From NCBI GenBank assembly GCA_002492415.1, contig DKYK01000022.1:32014-81226 (forward strand): a DNA stretch of 49,213 bases, in the 5' to 3' direction. Within the stretch, counting starts at the first letter, position 1; each line of letters starts with the position of its first letter. Position numbers and translations under genes: made by a program. Shown piece by piece: positions 31,532 to 40,238 of the stretch. Below the pieces are notes generated by a model. The model was not told where the DNA came from. It saw only the letters and a program-made list of their open reading frames with translations, and ran no database searches. Source of the DNA: Christensenella sp. UBA7102 (GTDB taxonomy: Bacteria > Bacillota > Clostridia > Christensenellales > UBA1750).

Positions 31532-32074
31532 ATGAGCTGGATGGACGAGGTTAATCTGAGATTGAACAGAAAAAACAAAGTGTTATTTTCAAAGGACAGT
31601 CCGTTTCTGTGCGACTTAAATACGCTGATTCGGCAGCAGAATCACCGGACCATAGTGCTGTGGGCGTTGGAGTTTGCTGAAGAAATCGTTTGGGAACTGG
31701 CGGAAAAGTATCCGGAGGAGAGCAGGCCGAGAAGCGCGCTGGAAGCGGCGAGACTCTGGGCGTCGGGGAAGATTAAAATGCCGGAAGCCCAAAGGGAGAT
31801 TTTGAATTGCCACGCGCTGGCAAAGGAATTGCCGTCCCCGCAAGACCGCGCGCGATGCCACGCAGTGGGCCAGGCGTGCAGTACGGTACACACGATCGGA
31901 CATGCGATCGGCCTGCCTCTATACGAGCTGACGGCGATCATCCATCGGGTTGGGGTGGCCCATTGCGCAATCCCTGTAAAAACCCGGAAGCGGGAGTACA
32001 TGGAAAGACTGCTCTACTGGCAAGACCATTGTGAAGGCCATCCGGGGGATTGGGCCGATTTTATGCTGAGATAA
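31532..32074 (+). CDS. Imm-5-like protein (annotated in relatives as putative immunity protein)
   Basis: 180 residues, probably all-helical, no signal peptide. The C-terminal half contains AVGQACSTVHTIGHAIGLPLYELTA, which I recognise from the widespread Firmicutes family called putative immunity protein (Imm-5-like); assignment is from memory. Conserved His and Cys residues (C119-type, H124, H128 region) could form a small metal or catalytic site. No polymorphic toxin or secretion gene lies beside it, so an immunity role is doubtful. A GNAT acetyltransferase with its own promoter follows. Confidence 0.55.
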   Translation: MSWMDEVNLRLNRKNKVLFSKDSPFLCDLNTLIRQQNHRTIVLWALEFAEEIVWELAEKYPEESRPRSALEAARLWASGKIKMPEAQREILNCHALAKELPSPQDRARCHAVGQACSTVHTIGHAIGLPLYELTAIIHRVGVAHCAIPVKTRKREYMERLLYWQDHCEGHPGDWADFMLR

Positions 32075-32088
32075 GCTGGGCGGCTGCT

Positions 32089-32117
32089 TTGCAATTTGCT
32101 TGGCTTTCTGCTATACT
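32089..32117 (+). promoter_or_regulatory. Promoter of the GNAT gene
   Basis: TTGCAA, 17-nt spacer, TATACT, about 30 nt before the start. Confidence 0.72.
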
Positions 32118-32146
32118 GATGCAAAACACGAAAGGGGAAAAGAGAC

Positions 32147-32707
32147 ATGGAAATCAAACGCCTGGAGACGGCGCGGCTCATTCTGCGCCCGTGGACGATG
32201 GAGGACGCGCAGGATCTGTACGACTACGCAAAATCCCCCGTTGTCGGCCCAGCGGCAGGCTGGAAGCCGCATGAGAGCATCGAGGAATCGCGGCATATCC
32301 TGCAAAACATGTTTCTGCCCAGCCAGGAGTGCTGGGCGATGCAGTTTAAAGGCGATGGGCACGTCGTGGGCTCCATCGGCCTGCATGAGGATGGCTCACG
32401 CGAAAAAGGGCTGCCCGTGCGCATGCTGGGGTATGTGATGGCCGAGCGCTGCTGGGGGCAGGGACTGATGCAGGAGGGCTGTCGGGAGGTATTGCGCTAC
32501 GGTTTTGAGGAGACGGGCCTTGCGCTGATTTCGGTGTATCACTTTCCCTTCAACGACCGCTCGCGCCGCACCATCGAAGCGCTGGGCTTCAAAAAGGAAG
32601 GAACGCGCCGCATGGTGTGCAAGCTCTACGACGGCACGGTGGTTGACGAAGTATCCTATTCGCTGACGAGCGCGGAGTTTGAGGAAATCTATAAAAAGCG
32701 GGGGTGA
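32147..32707 (+). CDS. GNAT family N-acetyltransferase (RimJ/RimL-like)
   Basis: 186 residues. It has the typical RimJ/RimL start (ETARLILRPWTMEDAQDLYDYA), a central beta strand with GSIGLHE, the acetyl-CoA-binding segment VMAERCWGQGLMQEG, and the C-terminal IEALGFKKEGTRRM signature. It transfers acetyl from acetyl-CoA to an amine, perhaps a protein N-terminus or a small molecule; the substrate is unknown. AAAGGGG lies ahead of the ATG. It is a single-gene unit by its promoter. Confidence 0.9.
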   Translation: MEIKRLETARLILRPWTMEDAQDLYDYAKSPVVGPAAGWKPHESIEESRHILQNMFLPSQECWAMQFKGDGHVVGSIGLHEDGSREKGLPVRMLGYVMAERCWGQGLMQEGCREVLRYGFEETGLALISVYHFPFNDRSRRTIEALGFKKEGTRRMVCKLYDGTVVDEVSYSLTSAEFEEIYKKRG

Positions 32708-32734
32708 GAGATGGCGCTGCCCGCCCGAACATGG

Positions 32735-32740
32735 TATACT
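32735..32740 (+). promoter_or_regulatory. Extended -10 promoter for pyrE
   Basis: TGGTATACT, 53 nt before the pyrE start, with a poor -35 region. Confidence 0.45.
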
Positions 32741-32793
32741 ATATTTCGTAAGGGAACCCATTTTTTACATAACGAAAAAGGAGAGAGACCGAT

Positions 32794-33456
32794 ATGCTGA
32801 CCCAAGCCAAGAAAGAGTTTATCGAGTTTATGATGTCCTGCGATGTGCTGCGCTTTGGCGACTTTGTAACCAAGTCCGGCCGCAGAACCCCCTATTTCGT
32901 CAACACCGGCCTGTACCGCACCGGCGCGCAGATCGCCAAGTTAGGCGATTTTTACGCCGCCTGCGTCAAGGAGACGTGCGGAGAGGAATTTGATGCAATG
33001 TTTGGCCCTGCCTACAAGGGCATCCCGCTGGTGACCACAACCTCGGCATCCCTGGCACGCAATTTTGGCATCGATAAGCCCTTCTTCTTCAACCGCAAGG
33101 AGGCGAAGGACCACGGCGAGGGCGGCAGCCTTGTGGGCTACAAGCCCAAGGACGGCGACCGCGTCATCATCATTGAGGACGTGATCACCGCGGGCACCGC
33201 TGTGCGCGAGACCATGCCCATCCTGATGAACGCCGCCAAGGTCACTGCGCCGCACATGTTCATCTCCGTCAACCGCTGCGAAGTGGGACAGAATCCCGGC
33301 AAGACCGCTGTGATGGAGGTTATGGAGGAGTATGGCATCCAAGTGCATTCCATTGTGGATGCAAAAGACATCCATGAATACCTCAAGACCCGCCCCGAGT
33401 ATGCCGATGTACTGCGGCTGATGGAAGATTACATGGCGCAGTACTGCGTGTTCTGA
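32794..33456 (+). CDS. pyrE: Orotate phosphoribosyltransferase
   Basis: 220 residues, normal length. It carries the PRPP-binding signature RVIIIEDVITAGTAV, the FGPAYKGIPLVT substrate region and a flexible-loop stretch (FNRKEAKDHGEGGSLVG) with the catalytic Lys and His. It joins orotate and PRPP to form OMP in pyrimidine synthesis. GGAGAG precedes the ATG. It is the first of three close genes, 34 nt ahead of a glycosidase. No other pyr genes are adjacent and no PyrR-type attenuator was seen upstream. Confidence 0.96.
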   Translation: MLTQAKKEFIEFMMSCDVLRFGDFVTKSGRRTPYFVNTGLYRTGAQIAKLGDFYAACVKETCGEEFDAMFGPAYKGIPLVTTTSASLARNFGIDKPFFFNRKEAKDHGEGGSLVGYKPKDGDRVIIIEDVITAGTAVRETMPILMNAAKVTAPHMFISVNRCEVGQNPGKTAVMEVMEEYGIQVHSIVDAKDIHEYLKTRPEYADVLRLMEDYMAQYCVF

Positions 33457-33490
33457 AAAGCAAAAATAAAGCAGGGGGAGGAAAGCAAGT

Positions 33491-36400
33491 ATGTTTTATC
33501 CCGAAAACAAGAAAGCTCAGCTGGATCCCGCCACGTTTTTGAACCCGCCGTGCGAATATCGTGCAGCGCCTTTCTGGGCATGGAACTGCGCGCTGGACGA
33601 GGATCAGCTGCTGCGCCAGATTGAGCAGATGAAGCAAATGGGCATGGGCGGCTTCCACATGCATGTGCGCACGGGCATGGCCACGCCCTATCTGTCCGAT
33701 GCGTTCATGCAGCTCATCCGAGCCTGCACGGACAAGGCCCGCAAGGAAAAGATGCGCGCCTATCTCTACGATGAGGATCGATGGCCGTCGGGCGCTGCGG
33801 GCGGCTTTGTGACCAAGGACAAGCAATACCGCGCGCGGCACCTGCTGTTTACGCCGGTTTCTTACGAAGAAAACCGTGAAGCAGAGGCCAGGCTGGACTC
33901 CTCTGCGCGTTCCAACCGCACAGGCAACGGAAAGCTGCTGGCGCGCTATGGCGTGTCACTCAACGCGGCGGGCGAGCTGGACGCCTATCGCCGCCTGTGC
34001 CCGGACGACGAGCCCACGCCAGGCGAGACGGTATGGTACGCTTATCTGGAGACCGCGGACGAGAGTCCCTGGTATAACAACCAGACCTACGTAAATACTT
34101 TGGACAAAAAAGCCATTGAAAAATTTGTGGAGATCACCCACGAACGCTATAAGCAGGGCGTGGGCGATGAGTTTGGCAAAACCGTGCCCTCCATCTTCAC
34201 CGACGAGCCGCAGTTTCCCCACAAGACGGCGCTTGGGTTTGCAAAGGAGAAGCGAGACGTGGTGCTGCCCTGGACGGACGACCTGCCCGACACCTTCCGC
34301 GCGGCCTATGGCAGCGATCTGCTGGATGGTCTGCCCGAGCTGTATTGGGAGCTTCCCGGCGGTCGCATATCCGTGACGCGCTACCATTATCACGACCACA
34401 TCGCCGAACGGTTTGCAGCGGCGTTTGCGGACACCTGCGGCGCCTGGTGCCGTGAAAACGGTATTTTGCTCACCGGCCACATGATGGAAGAGCCCACGCT
34501 CAAGTCGCAGACCGCGGCGCTGGGCGAGGCCATGCGCTCCTACCGCGCATTTGGGCTGCCCGGTATCGATATGCTGTGCGACTGGCGCGAGTACACTACT
34601 GCCAAGCAGGCGCAGTCTGCTTCGCATCAGTTCGGCTGCCCGGGCGTACTGTCCGAGCTGTACGGCGTGACCAACTGGGACTTCGACTTCCGCGGCCACA
34701 AGCTGGCCGGCGACTGGCAGGCGGCGCTGGGCGTGACGGTGCGCGTGCCGCACCTGACATGGGTGTCCATGGCGGGCGAAGCCAAGCGCGATTATCCCGC
34801 GTCCATTGGCTATCAAAGCCCGTGGTACAAGGAATATCCGATGGTGGAAGATCATTTTGCACGGGTCAACGCCGTGCTCACCCGAGGCAGACCCGAGGTG
34901 CGCGTGGGCGTCATTCATCCGGTGGAGAGCTACTGGCTGCACTGGGGCCCCGCCGAACAGACGGCGCTGGTGCGCGAGGAGATGGACGAGCGATTCCAGT
35001 CCATGGCCCAGTGGCTGCTCTACGGTCTGATCGACTACGATTACATCTGTGAGTCCCTGCTGCCATCGCAGTGCGACAAAGCGGGCGCGCCGCTGAACGT
35101 AGGCTGCATGGCCTATGATGTTGTGCTCGTGCCGGATTGCCAGACGCTGCGCGCTACTACGGTCGAGCGGCTGGAAGCCTTTGCGGATGCGGGCGGTAAG
35201 CTGATTTTTGCTGGACGCATCCCCAGCCTGGTGGACGCTGTGCCCAGCGACCGCGTGCAGAAGCTGGCGCAGCGCGCGCAGGTGATTGGTTTTGACAAAG
35301 GAGAGATCCTGGCTGCACTGGAGGGCGTGCGCGCCATAGATGTGCGCACGGACGCTGGATTCCGCACGGAAAATCTGCTGCATCAGCTGCGCAGAGAGGG
35401 TGAGACGCAGTATCTGTTCCTCTGTCATGGCACAAAACCGGTCAATCCGGATGTCTGCACGGAGGAGAACATCGTGGTGCGCATTCGTGGGCAGTGGAAG
35501 CCAACGCTGCTGGATACCGCCACGGGCGAAATATGTCCCATCGCTGCGCGGTACGAGAACGACGAGACCGTGATACCGTACGCACTCTATGCGCACGACA
35601 GCTTGCTGCTGCGGTTGGAGCCGGGGCAGGCGCAGTGTGTGCAGTCGGAGAAGCGCGCAGGAGACTTCGACTATTATACCATCAAAAAACCTGTCGCCGT
35701 CGAGCTTTCCGAGCCGAATGTGCTGCTGTTGGACACCGCGCAGTATGCCTTTGATGACGGCCAATGGCAAGAGGAAGAGGAGCTGCTGCGCGCCGACAAT
35801 GCTTTCCGCGCGCATCTGGGCTATCCTTCCCGCATGGATCATGTGGCGCAGCCATGGGTTGTGCCCGATTTGCCCATTGAGCATAGTCTGCGCCTGCGCT
35901 TTACCGTGCATAGCGAGATCCCGGTTTTGGCGCCCAAACTGGCGCTGGAAGATGCTGAACGCGTGACCATTGTGGTAAACGGCGCGCCCGTCAAGAGCGC
36001 GGCGGACGGCTGGTTCGTGGACGAGTGCATCAGGACCGTGCCGCTGCCCGACATGCCCGTCGGCGATAGCGTCATTGAGCTGGAAATCCCGTTCAATCAG
36101 CGCACTAACGTGGAGTGGTGTTATCTGCTGGGCGACTTTGGCGTGCGCGTACAGGGCGCGGAAAAAACCATCACGCAGCCCGTGCGCGAGCTGGGCTTTG
36201 GGGACTGGACGAGTCAGGGCCTGCCCTTCTACTGCGGCAATGTGACCTACAAGCTGCCTGTGGAGACAGAAAAAGACGAATTGCGCGTGCGCGTGCCGCA
36301 GTACCGCGGCACGGTGCTGGGCATGGAGCTGAATGGCAAGCGCGTGGGTGATTTGGCATATGCGCCTTACGAGTTCACTTACCGGCTGACACCGGGAAAG

Positions 36401-36580
36401 CACGTGATTGGCATCACGGTGTACGGCAACCGCATCAACGGCTTTGGCTGCGTACATAACTGCAATGATTCCACCACTTGGTTCGGACCGGACAGCTGGC
36501 GCACGACGGGGATTGAGTGGAGCTACGAGTACCGCCTGCGCAAGACAGGACTGCTCGTCAGCCCCCAGATTGAGAAATAA
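33491..36580 (+). CDS. GH106-like glycosidase (alpha-L-rhamnosidase-related)
   Basis: 1029 residues, no signal peptide, so cytoplasmic. The N-terminal barrel begins NPPCEYRAAPFWAWNCALDED and QMGMGGFHMHVRTGM, and includes YDEDRWPSG, SIFTDEPQF and LLTGHMMEEP, with acidic residues (TDEP and MEEP) in positions expected for catalytic groups. This pattern matches the Glyco_hydro_106 family of alpha-L-rhamnosidases. The C-terminal 300 residues form beta-rich modules with a galactose-binding-like end (GTVLGMELNGKRVGDLAYAP). It would cleave oligosaccharides after import. It sits 13 nt before a xylulokinase-type kinase, suggesting one catabolic unit; the true substrate is not fixed. Confidence 0.8.
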   Translation: MFYPENKKAQLDPATFLNPPCEYRAAPFWAWNCALDEDQLLRQIEQMKQMGMGGFHMHVRTGMATPYLSDAFMQLIRACTDKARKEKMRAYLYDEDRWPSGAAGGFVTKDKQYRARHLLFTPVSYEENREAEARLDSSARSNRTGNGKLLARYGVSLNAAGELDAYRRLCPDDEPTPGETVWYAYLETADESPWYNNQTYVNTLDKKAIEKFVEITHERYKQGVGDEFGKTVPSIFTDEPQFPHKTALGFAKEKRDVVLPWTDDLPDTFRAAYGSDLLDGLPELYWELPGGRISVTRYHYHDHIAERFAAAFADTCGAWCRENGILLTGHMMEEPTLKSQTAALGEAMRSYRAFGLPGIDMLCDWREYTTAKQAQSASHQFGCPGVLSELYGVTNWDFDFRGHKLAGDWQAALGVTVRVPHLTWVSMAGEAKRDYPASIGYQSPWYKEYPMVEDHFARVNAVLTRGRPEVRVGVIHPVESYWLHWGPAEQTALVREEMDERFQSMAQWLLYGLIDYDYICESLLPSQCDKAGAPLNVGCMAYDVVLVPDCQTLRATTVERLEAFADAGGKLIFAGRIPSLVDAVPSDRVQKLAQRAQVIGFDKGEILAALEGVRAIDVRTDAGFRTENLLHQLRREGETQYLFLCHGTKPVNPDVCTEENIVVRIRGQWKPTLLDTATGEICPIAARYENDETVIPYALYAHDSLLLRLEPGQAQCVQSEKRAGDFDYYTIKKPVAVELSEPNVLLLDTAQYAFDDGQWQEEEELLRADNAFRAHLGYPSRMDHVAQPWVVPDLPIEHSLRLRFTVHSEIPVLAPKLALEDAERVTIVVNGAPVKSAADGWFVDECIRTVPLPDMPVGDSVIELEIPFNQRTNVEWCYLLGDFGVRVQGAEKTITQPVRELGFGDWTSQGLPFYCGNVTYKLPVETEKDELRVRVPQYRGTVLGMELNGKRVGDLAYAPYEFTYRLTPGKHVIGITVYGNRINGFGCVHNCNDSTTWFGPDSWRTTGIEWSYEYRLRKTGLLVSPQIEK

Positions 36581-36593
36581 GGAGAGAAAACAC

Positions 36594-38132
36594 ATGAAGA
36601 AATATGTGTTGGGCATCGACATTGGCACGTCGGGCACCAAGACCATATTGGTAGACGATCAGGGCTGTGTCGCGGCCTCTAAAACCATTGAGTACCCGAT
36701 GGAAACCCCTAAGCCCGGATGGACGCAGCAGGATCCCGCCGACTGGTGGAATGCCGCGGTGGGCTCGGTAAAGGCTGTATTGGAGAAGGCACAGGTGCCC
36801 ACGGAGGATATATTGGCCATCGGGCTATCGGGCCAGATGCACGGCATGGTGGCACTGGATGAGCACAACGAAGTCGTGCGGCCCGCGATCCTGTGGAACG
36901 ACCAGCGCACCGGCAAGCAGTGTGAGGAGATTACCGCAGCTGCGGGCGGGCTGGACGCGCTGCTTAGGCTGACCAATAACCGCATGCTGACGGGTTACAC
37001 CGGCGGCAAGATTCTCTGGATGCGTGAAAACGAGCCAGAGAACTATGCAAAGACCCGCGTGGTGTTCAACCCGAAGGACTATATTCGTTATAAGCTCACC
37101 GGGCGCATCGCAACGGAAGTCTCCGACGCCTCGGGTACCGGCCTGTTCAATGTCAGAGAGCGCACTTGGTCCTATGCGCTGATGGATAAACTGAATCTGC
37201 CCCGCAGCCTGTTCCCCGAATGTGTGGAATCCTACGAGGTCGCGGGCACGGTCACCGAAGAGGTGGCGGCGCTCACGGGCCTGCGCGCAGGGCTGCCCGT
37301 GACGGCGGGCGGCGGCGATGCGGTGATCCAGACCACGGGAACGGGCCTTGTGCGCCAGGGCGTGCTGGGCGTGGTCATTGGCACCTCGGGCGTGGTGGCG
37401 ATGGGCCTGGATGGCTACAAGGAGAATAAAGGCGGCGAGCTGCAGGTGTTCTGCAACAACGCAAAGCACCTCTGGCACGCGATGGGCGTGACGCTTGCCG
37501 CCGGCGGATCCTACCGCTGGTACCGCGACACGCTGTGCAAGGAGGAGATGGCCGAGGCGGCGCGCACGGGACGCAATGTCTACGACATCATGGGCGAGGC
37601 GGCGGAGAAGGTCGCACCCGGCTGCGGTGGGCTGATTTTCCTGCCATACCTGTCCGGTGAGCGCTGCCCGCACAACGACTCCGATGCCCGCGGCGTGTTC
37701 TATGGCCTGGGTCTGGAGCACAGCAAAGGCGCGATGACCCGAGCGGTGATGGAGGGCGTCACCTTTTCGCTGCGTGACGTGTCCGAGCGCATTTACGCGA
37801 TGGACGAGGGTATCCAGCCGGAAAAGGTCATCATTTCGGGAGGCGGCGCGATGAGCCCGCTGTGGAGGCAGATTGCGGCGGATGTGTTCAACCTGCCGGT
37901 GGTCACGGTGTCCGGCTCGGGCGAGGGCGGCGCGTACGGCGCGGCGCTGGTCGCAGGCGTGGGTGTGGGACTCTGGCCCGACCTTGTGGAGGCGTCCAAG
38001 GTGCTGCACGAGGAGACCGTCACTCTGCCCATCCCCGAGAACGTGGAGGTATACAACAAAGTTTACGCGTTGTATGATAAGCTCTACCTCGCGCTCAAGG
38101 ACAGCTTCTGCGAGCTGACGCGCATCAAGTAA
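36594..38132 (+). CDS. xylB: FGGY family carbohydrate kinase, xylulokinase type
   Basis: 512 residues. The N-terminal actin-like ATPase motif GIDIGTSGTKTILVD and the xylulokinase-typical SGQMHGMV with an aspartate in GGGDAVIQTTG are present, with the FGGY second signature around GVTFSLRDVSERIYAM to VIISGGGAMSPLWRQIAADVF. It phosphorylates xylulose or a related ketose. The ATG at 36594 has GGAGAG 8 nt upstream; an in-frame start at 36408 lies inside the upstream gene. Spacing (13 nt) indicates one operon with the glycosidase and pyrE. Confidence 0.9.
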   Translation: MKKYVLGIDIGTSGTKTILVDDQGCVAASKTIEYPMETPKPGWTQQDPADWWNAAVGSVKAVLEKAQVPTEDILAIGLSGQMHGMVALDEHNEVVRPAILWNDQRTGKQCEEITAAAGGLDALLRLTNNRMLTGYTGGKILWMRENEPENYAKTRVVFNPKDYIRYKLTGRIATEVSDASGTGLFNVRERTWSYALMDKLNLPRSLFPECVESYEVAGTVTEEVAALTGLRAGLPVTAGGGDAVIQTTGTGLVRQGVLGVVIGTSGVVAMGLDGYKENKGGELQVFCNNAKHLWHAMGVTLAAGGSYRWYRDTLCKEEMAEAARTGRNVYDIMGEAAEKVAPGCGGLIFLPYLSGERCPHNDSDARGVFYGLGLEHSKGAMTRAVMEGVTFSLRDVSERIYAMDEGIQPEKVIISGGGAMSPLWRQIAADVFNLPVVTVSGSGEGGAYGAALVAGVGVGLWPDLVEASKVLHEETVTLPIPENVEVYNKVYALYDKLYLALKDSFCELTRIK

Positions 38133-38152
38133 AACACCGTTTTTTGTAATAT

Positions 38153-38182
38153 TTGACAAGCAGGCGTGTTCTGTTGTAGAAT
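38153..38182 (+). promoter_or_regulatory. Promoter of the topoisomerase pair
   Basis: TTGACA, 18-nt spacer, TAGAAT, about 97 nt before the start. Confidence 0.75.
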
Positions 38183-38278
38183 TTAACTTCGGGACGCAGA
38201 ATGAATCTGCACCGGATTGGATTGTTCACAGGGCGCGCCTGTTTTTTGCGCGTTTGTGCTTTACGGAGGAATGAATCG

Positions 38279-40237
38279 ATGAGCAATAGCTATAACGCGG
38301 GGGATCTGCAGGTGCTCAAAGGCCTGGATGCCGTGCGCATGCGCCCGGGCATGTACATCGGCACCACGGGCTCGCGCGGCCTGCACCATCTTTTGTGGGA
38401 GATCGTGGACAACTCCATCGATGAGGCGGCAAACGGCTATGGAGACACCGTCCACGTCACGCTGCACAAGGACGGCAGCGCCACCGTAGAGGACAATGGC
38501 CGCGGCATGCCGCCGGACATCCACCCGCAGCTGGGTATCTCGGGCGTGGAGGTCATCTACACGCAGCTGCATGCGGGCGGCAAGTTCTCCGGAAAGAACT
38601 ATGCCTATTCGGGCGGACTGCATGGCGTGGGCGCCTCTGTAGTCAATGCGCTGTCGGAATGGCTGGTCTGCGAGGTCTACGTCGACTACACGGCCTACCG
38701 GCAGGAGTTCGCCTCCGTCTGGGACGAACAGGAGAAAAAGATCATCTCCGGCAAGCCCATGGGGCCGCTCAAAAAACTGGGCAATACCCGCAAAAAAGGC
38801 AGCAAGACTACCTTTTTGCCGGATAAGCGCGTCTTTGAAGATACGGTGTTCAACCACGAGACTGTGGCGCGCCGCATGCGAGAGCTGGCCTATCTCAACC
38901 GGGGCACCAAACTCATTTTGACCGACGAGCGCCTGCCGCAGCAGGAGCGCGAGGTGGCGTACTGCTATGAGGGCGGCATCGTGGACTATGTGCGCTACCT
39001 CAATCAGGACAAGGACGCGCTGCACGAGGATGTGATCTATCTGGAGGGTGGAAAGGACGATTTCTTCTTCCGCTGCGCTTTCCAGCTGACGGACAGCTAC
39101 ACCGAGAGCATGTTCTCCTACGTCAACTCTATCCCCACCGGCGAGGGCGGCACCCACGAGACGGGCTTTAAGGCCGCCTACACCCGCGCGATGAACGAGT
39201 ACGCGCGCCGCGTAGGCATCTTAAAGGAAAAGGACGCAAACCTGACTGGCGACGACTACCGCGAGGGCATGACGGTGGTGCTGACCACGTTTGTCAAGAA
39301 TCCGCAGTTTGAGGGACAGACCAAGGGCAGGCTGGGCAACAGCGAGGTGCGCCCGTTGATCGAGGGGCTGGTCTATGACCAGCTGAACCTCTACCTGGAG
39401 CACCTGAACCATCAGGAGACTGCGACCAAGCTGCTGGAAAAGGCGTGCGCGGCGGCATCGGTGCGCGAGGCGGCGCGCAAGGCAAAAGACATCGCGCGGC
39501 AGAAGTCTTCGTTAGAAGCGGCGCCCCTGGTGGGCAAGCTGGCCTCCTGCACGGGCCGCAGGGCAGAGGAGAACGAGCTGTTTATCGTGGAGGGCGACTC
39601 GGCCGGAGGTTCCGCCAAACAGGGGCGAGACCGCAGGTTTCAGGCCATCCTGCCGCTGCGCGGCAAACCCCTCAACGCCGAGAAAAAACGCCTGGATCAG
39701 GTGTTGATGAACGAGGAATTTCGGTCGTTGATCACCGCTCTGGGCACGGGCATCGGCGAGGATTTCAAGCTCTCGGCACTCAAGTACAACCGCATCATCA
39801 TACTGGCTGATGCCGACCAGGACGGCGCGCACATCCGCGCGATTCTGCTGACCTTTTTCTTTAGGTATATGAAGGAACTGATCCTGGACGGGCACGTCTA
39901 TATCGGCACGCCGCCGCTCTATCTGGTCAAGAAAGGGCAGATGAGTGAGTACGTCTATGACGACAGGGCGCTACCGGCTGCCGTCAAGCGCATGGGCAAG
40001 GGTTATTCCATCCAGCGCTACAAGGGCCTTGGCGAGATGAATCCCGAGCAGCTGTGGGATACCACGATGAATCCTGCGCACCGCACGCTGGTGCAGGTGA
40101 CGCTGGAGGACGCGGCGCAGGCCGAGCGCATGGTCACGATCCTGATGGGGGACAAGGTGGAGCCGCGCAGGCTCTACATCTCCGACCACGCGGATTTTAA
40201 CAAAGAGGATAAGTTTGAAGGGTGGGTGAGCGGCTGA
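38279..40237 (+). CDS. parE: Type IIA DNA topoisomerase subunit B (ParE/GyrB-like)
   Basis: 652 residues. It has the GHKL ATPase domain (EIVDNSIDEA, EDNGRGMPPD, YSGGLHGVGASVVNALS), the transducer with the switch Lys (QTKGRLGNSE), and the TOPRIM domain (VEGDSAGGSA, ADADQDGAHIRAILLTFF). The C-terminus ends shortly after GLGEMNPEQLWDTTM. It uses ATP to drive strand passage with the A subunit. There is no E. coli GyrB-type insertion. Whether this is topoisomerase IV or a gyrase cannot be settled from subunit B; the partner's GyrA-box complicates it. ATG 38279 has GGAGG 9 nt upstream. The next gene starts 1 nt after the stop. Confidence 0.9.
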   Translation: MSNSYNAGDLQVLKGLDAVRMRPGMYIGTTGSRGLHHLLWEIVDNSIDEAANGYGDTVHVTLHKDGSATVEDNGRGMPPDIHPQLGISGVEVIYTQLHAGGKFSGKNYAYSGGLHGVGASVVNALSEWLVCEVYVDYTAYRQEFASVWDEQEKKIISGKPMGPLKKLGNTRKKGSKTTFLPDKRVFEDTVFNHETVARRMRELAYLNRGTKLILTDERLPQQEREVAYCYEGGIVDYVRYLNQDKDALHEDVIYLEGGKDDFFFRCAFQLTDSYTESMFSYVNSIPTGEGGTHETGFKAAYTRAMNEYARRVGILKEKDANLTGDDYREGMTVVLTTFVKNPQFEGQTKGRLGNSEVRPLIEGLVYDQLNLYLEHLNHQETATKLLEKACAAASVREAARKAKDIARQKSSLEAAPLVGKLASCTGRRAEENELFIVEGDSAGGSAKQGRDRRFQAILPLRGKPLNAEKKRLDQVLMNEEFRSLITALGTGIGEDFKLSALKYNRIIILADADQDGAHIRAILLTFFFRYMKELILDGHVYIGTPPLYLVKKGQMSEYVYDDRALPAAVKRMGKGYSIQRYKGLGEMNPEQLWDTTMNPAHRTLVQVTLEDAAQAERMVTILMGDKVEPRRLYISDHADFNKEDKFEGWVSG

Positions 40238-40238
40238 C

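Noticed and set aside
33956..36646. 896-codon open frame antisense to the GH106-like gene
   Set aside because: It mirrors a GC-rich coding frame, has no matching ribosome-binding site, and its His/Val/Arg/Gln-rich composition is typical of antisense shadows.
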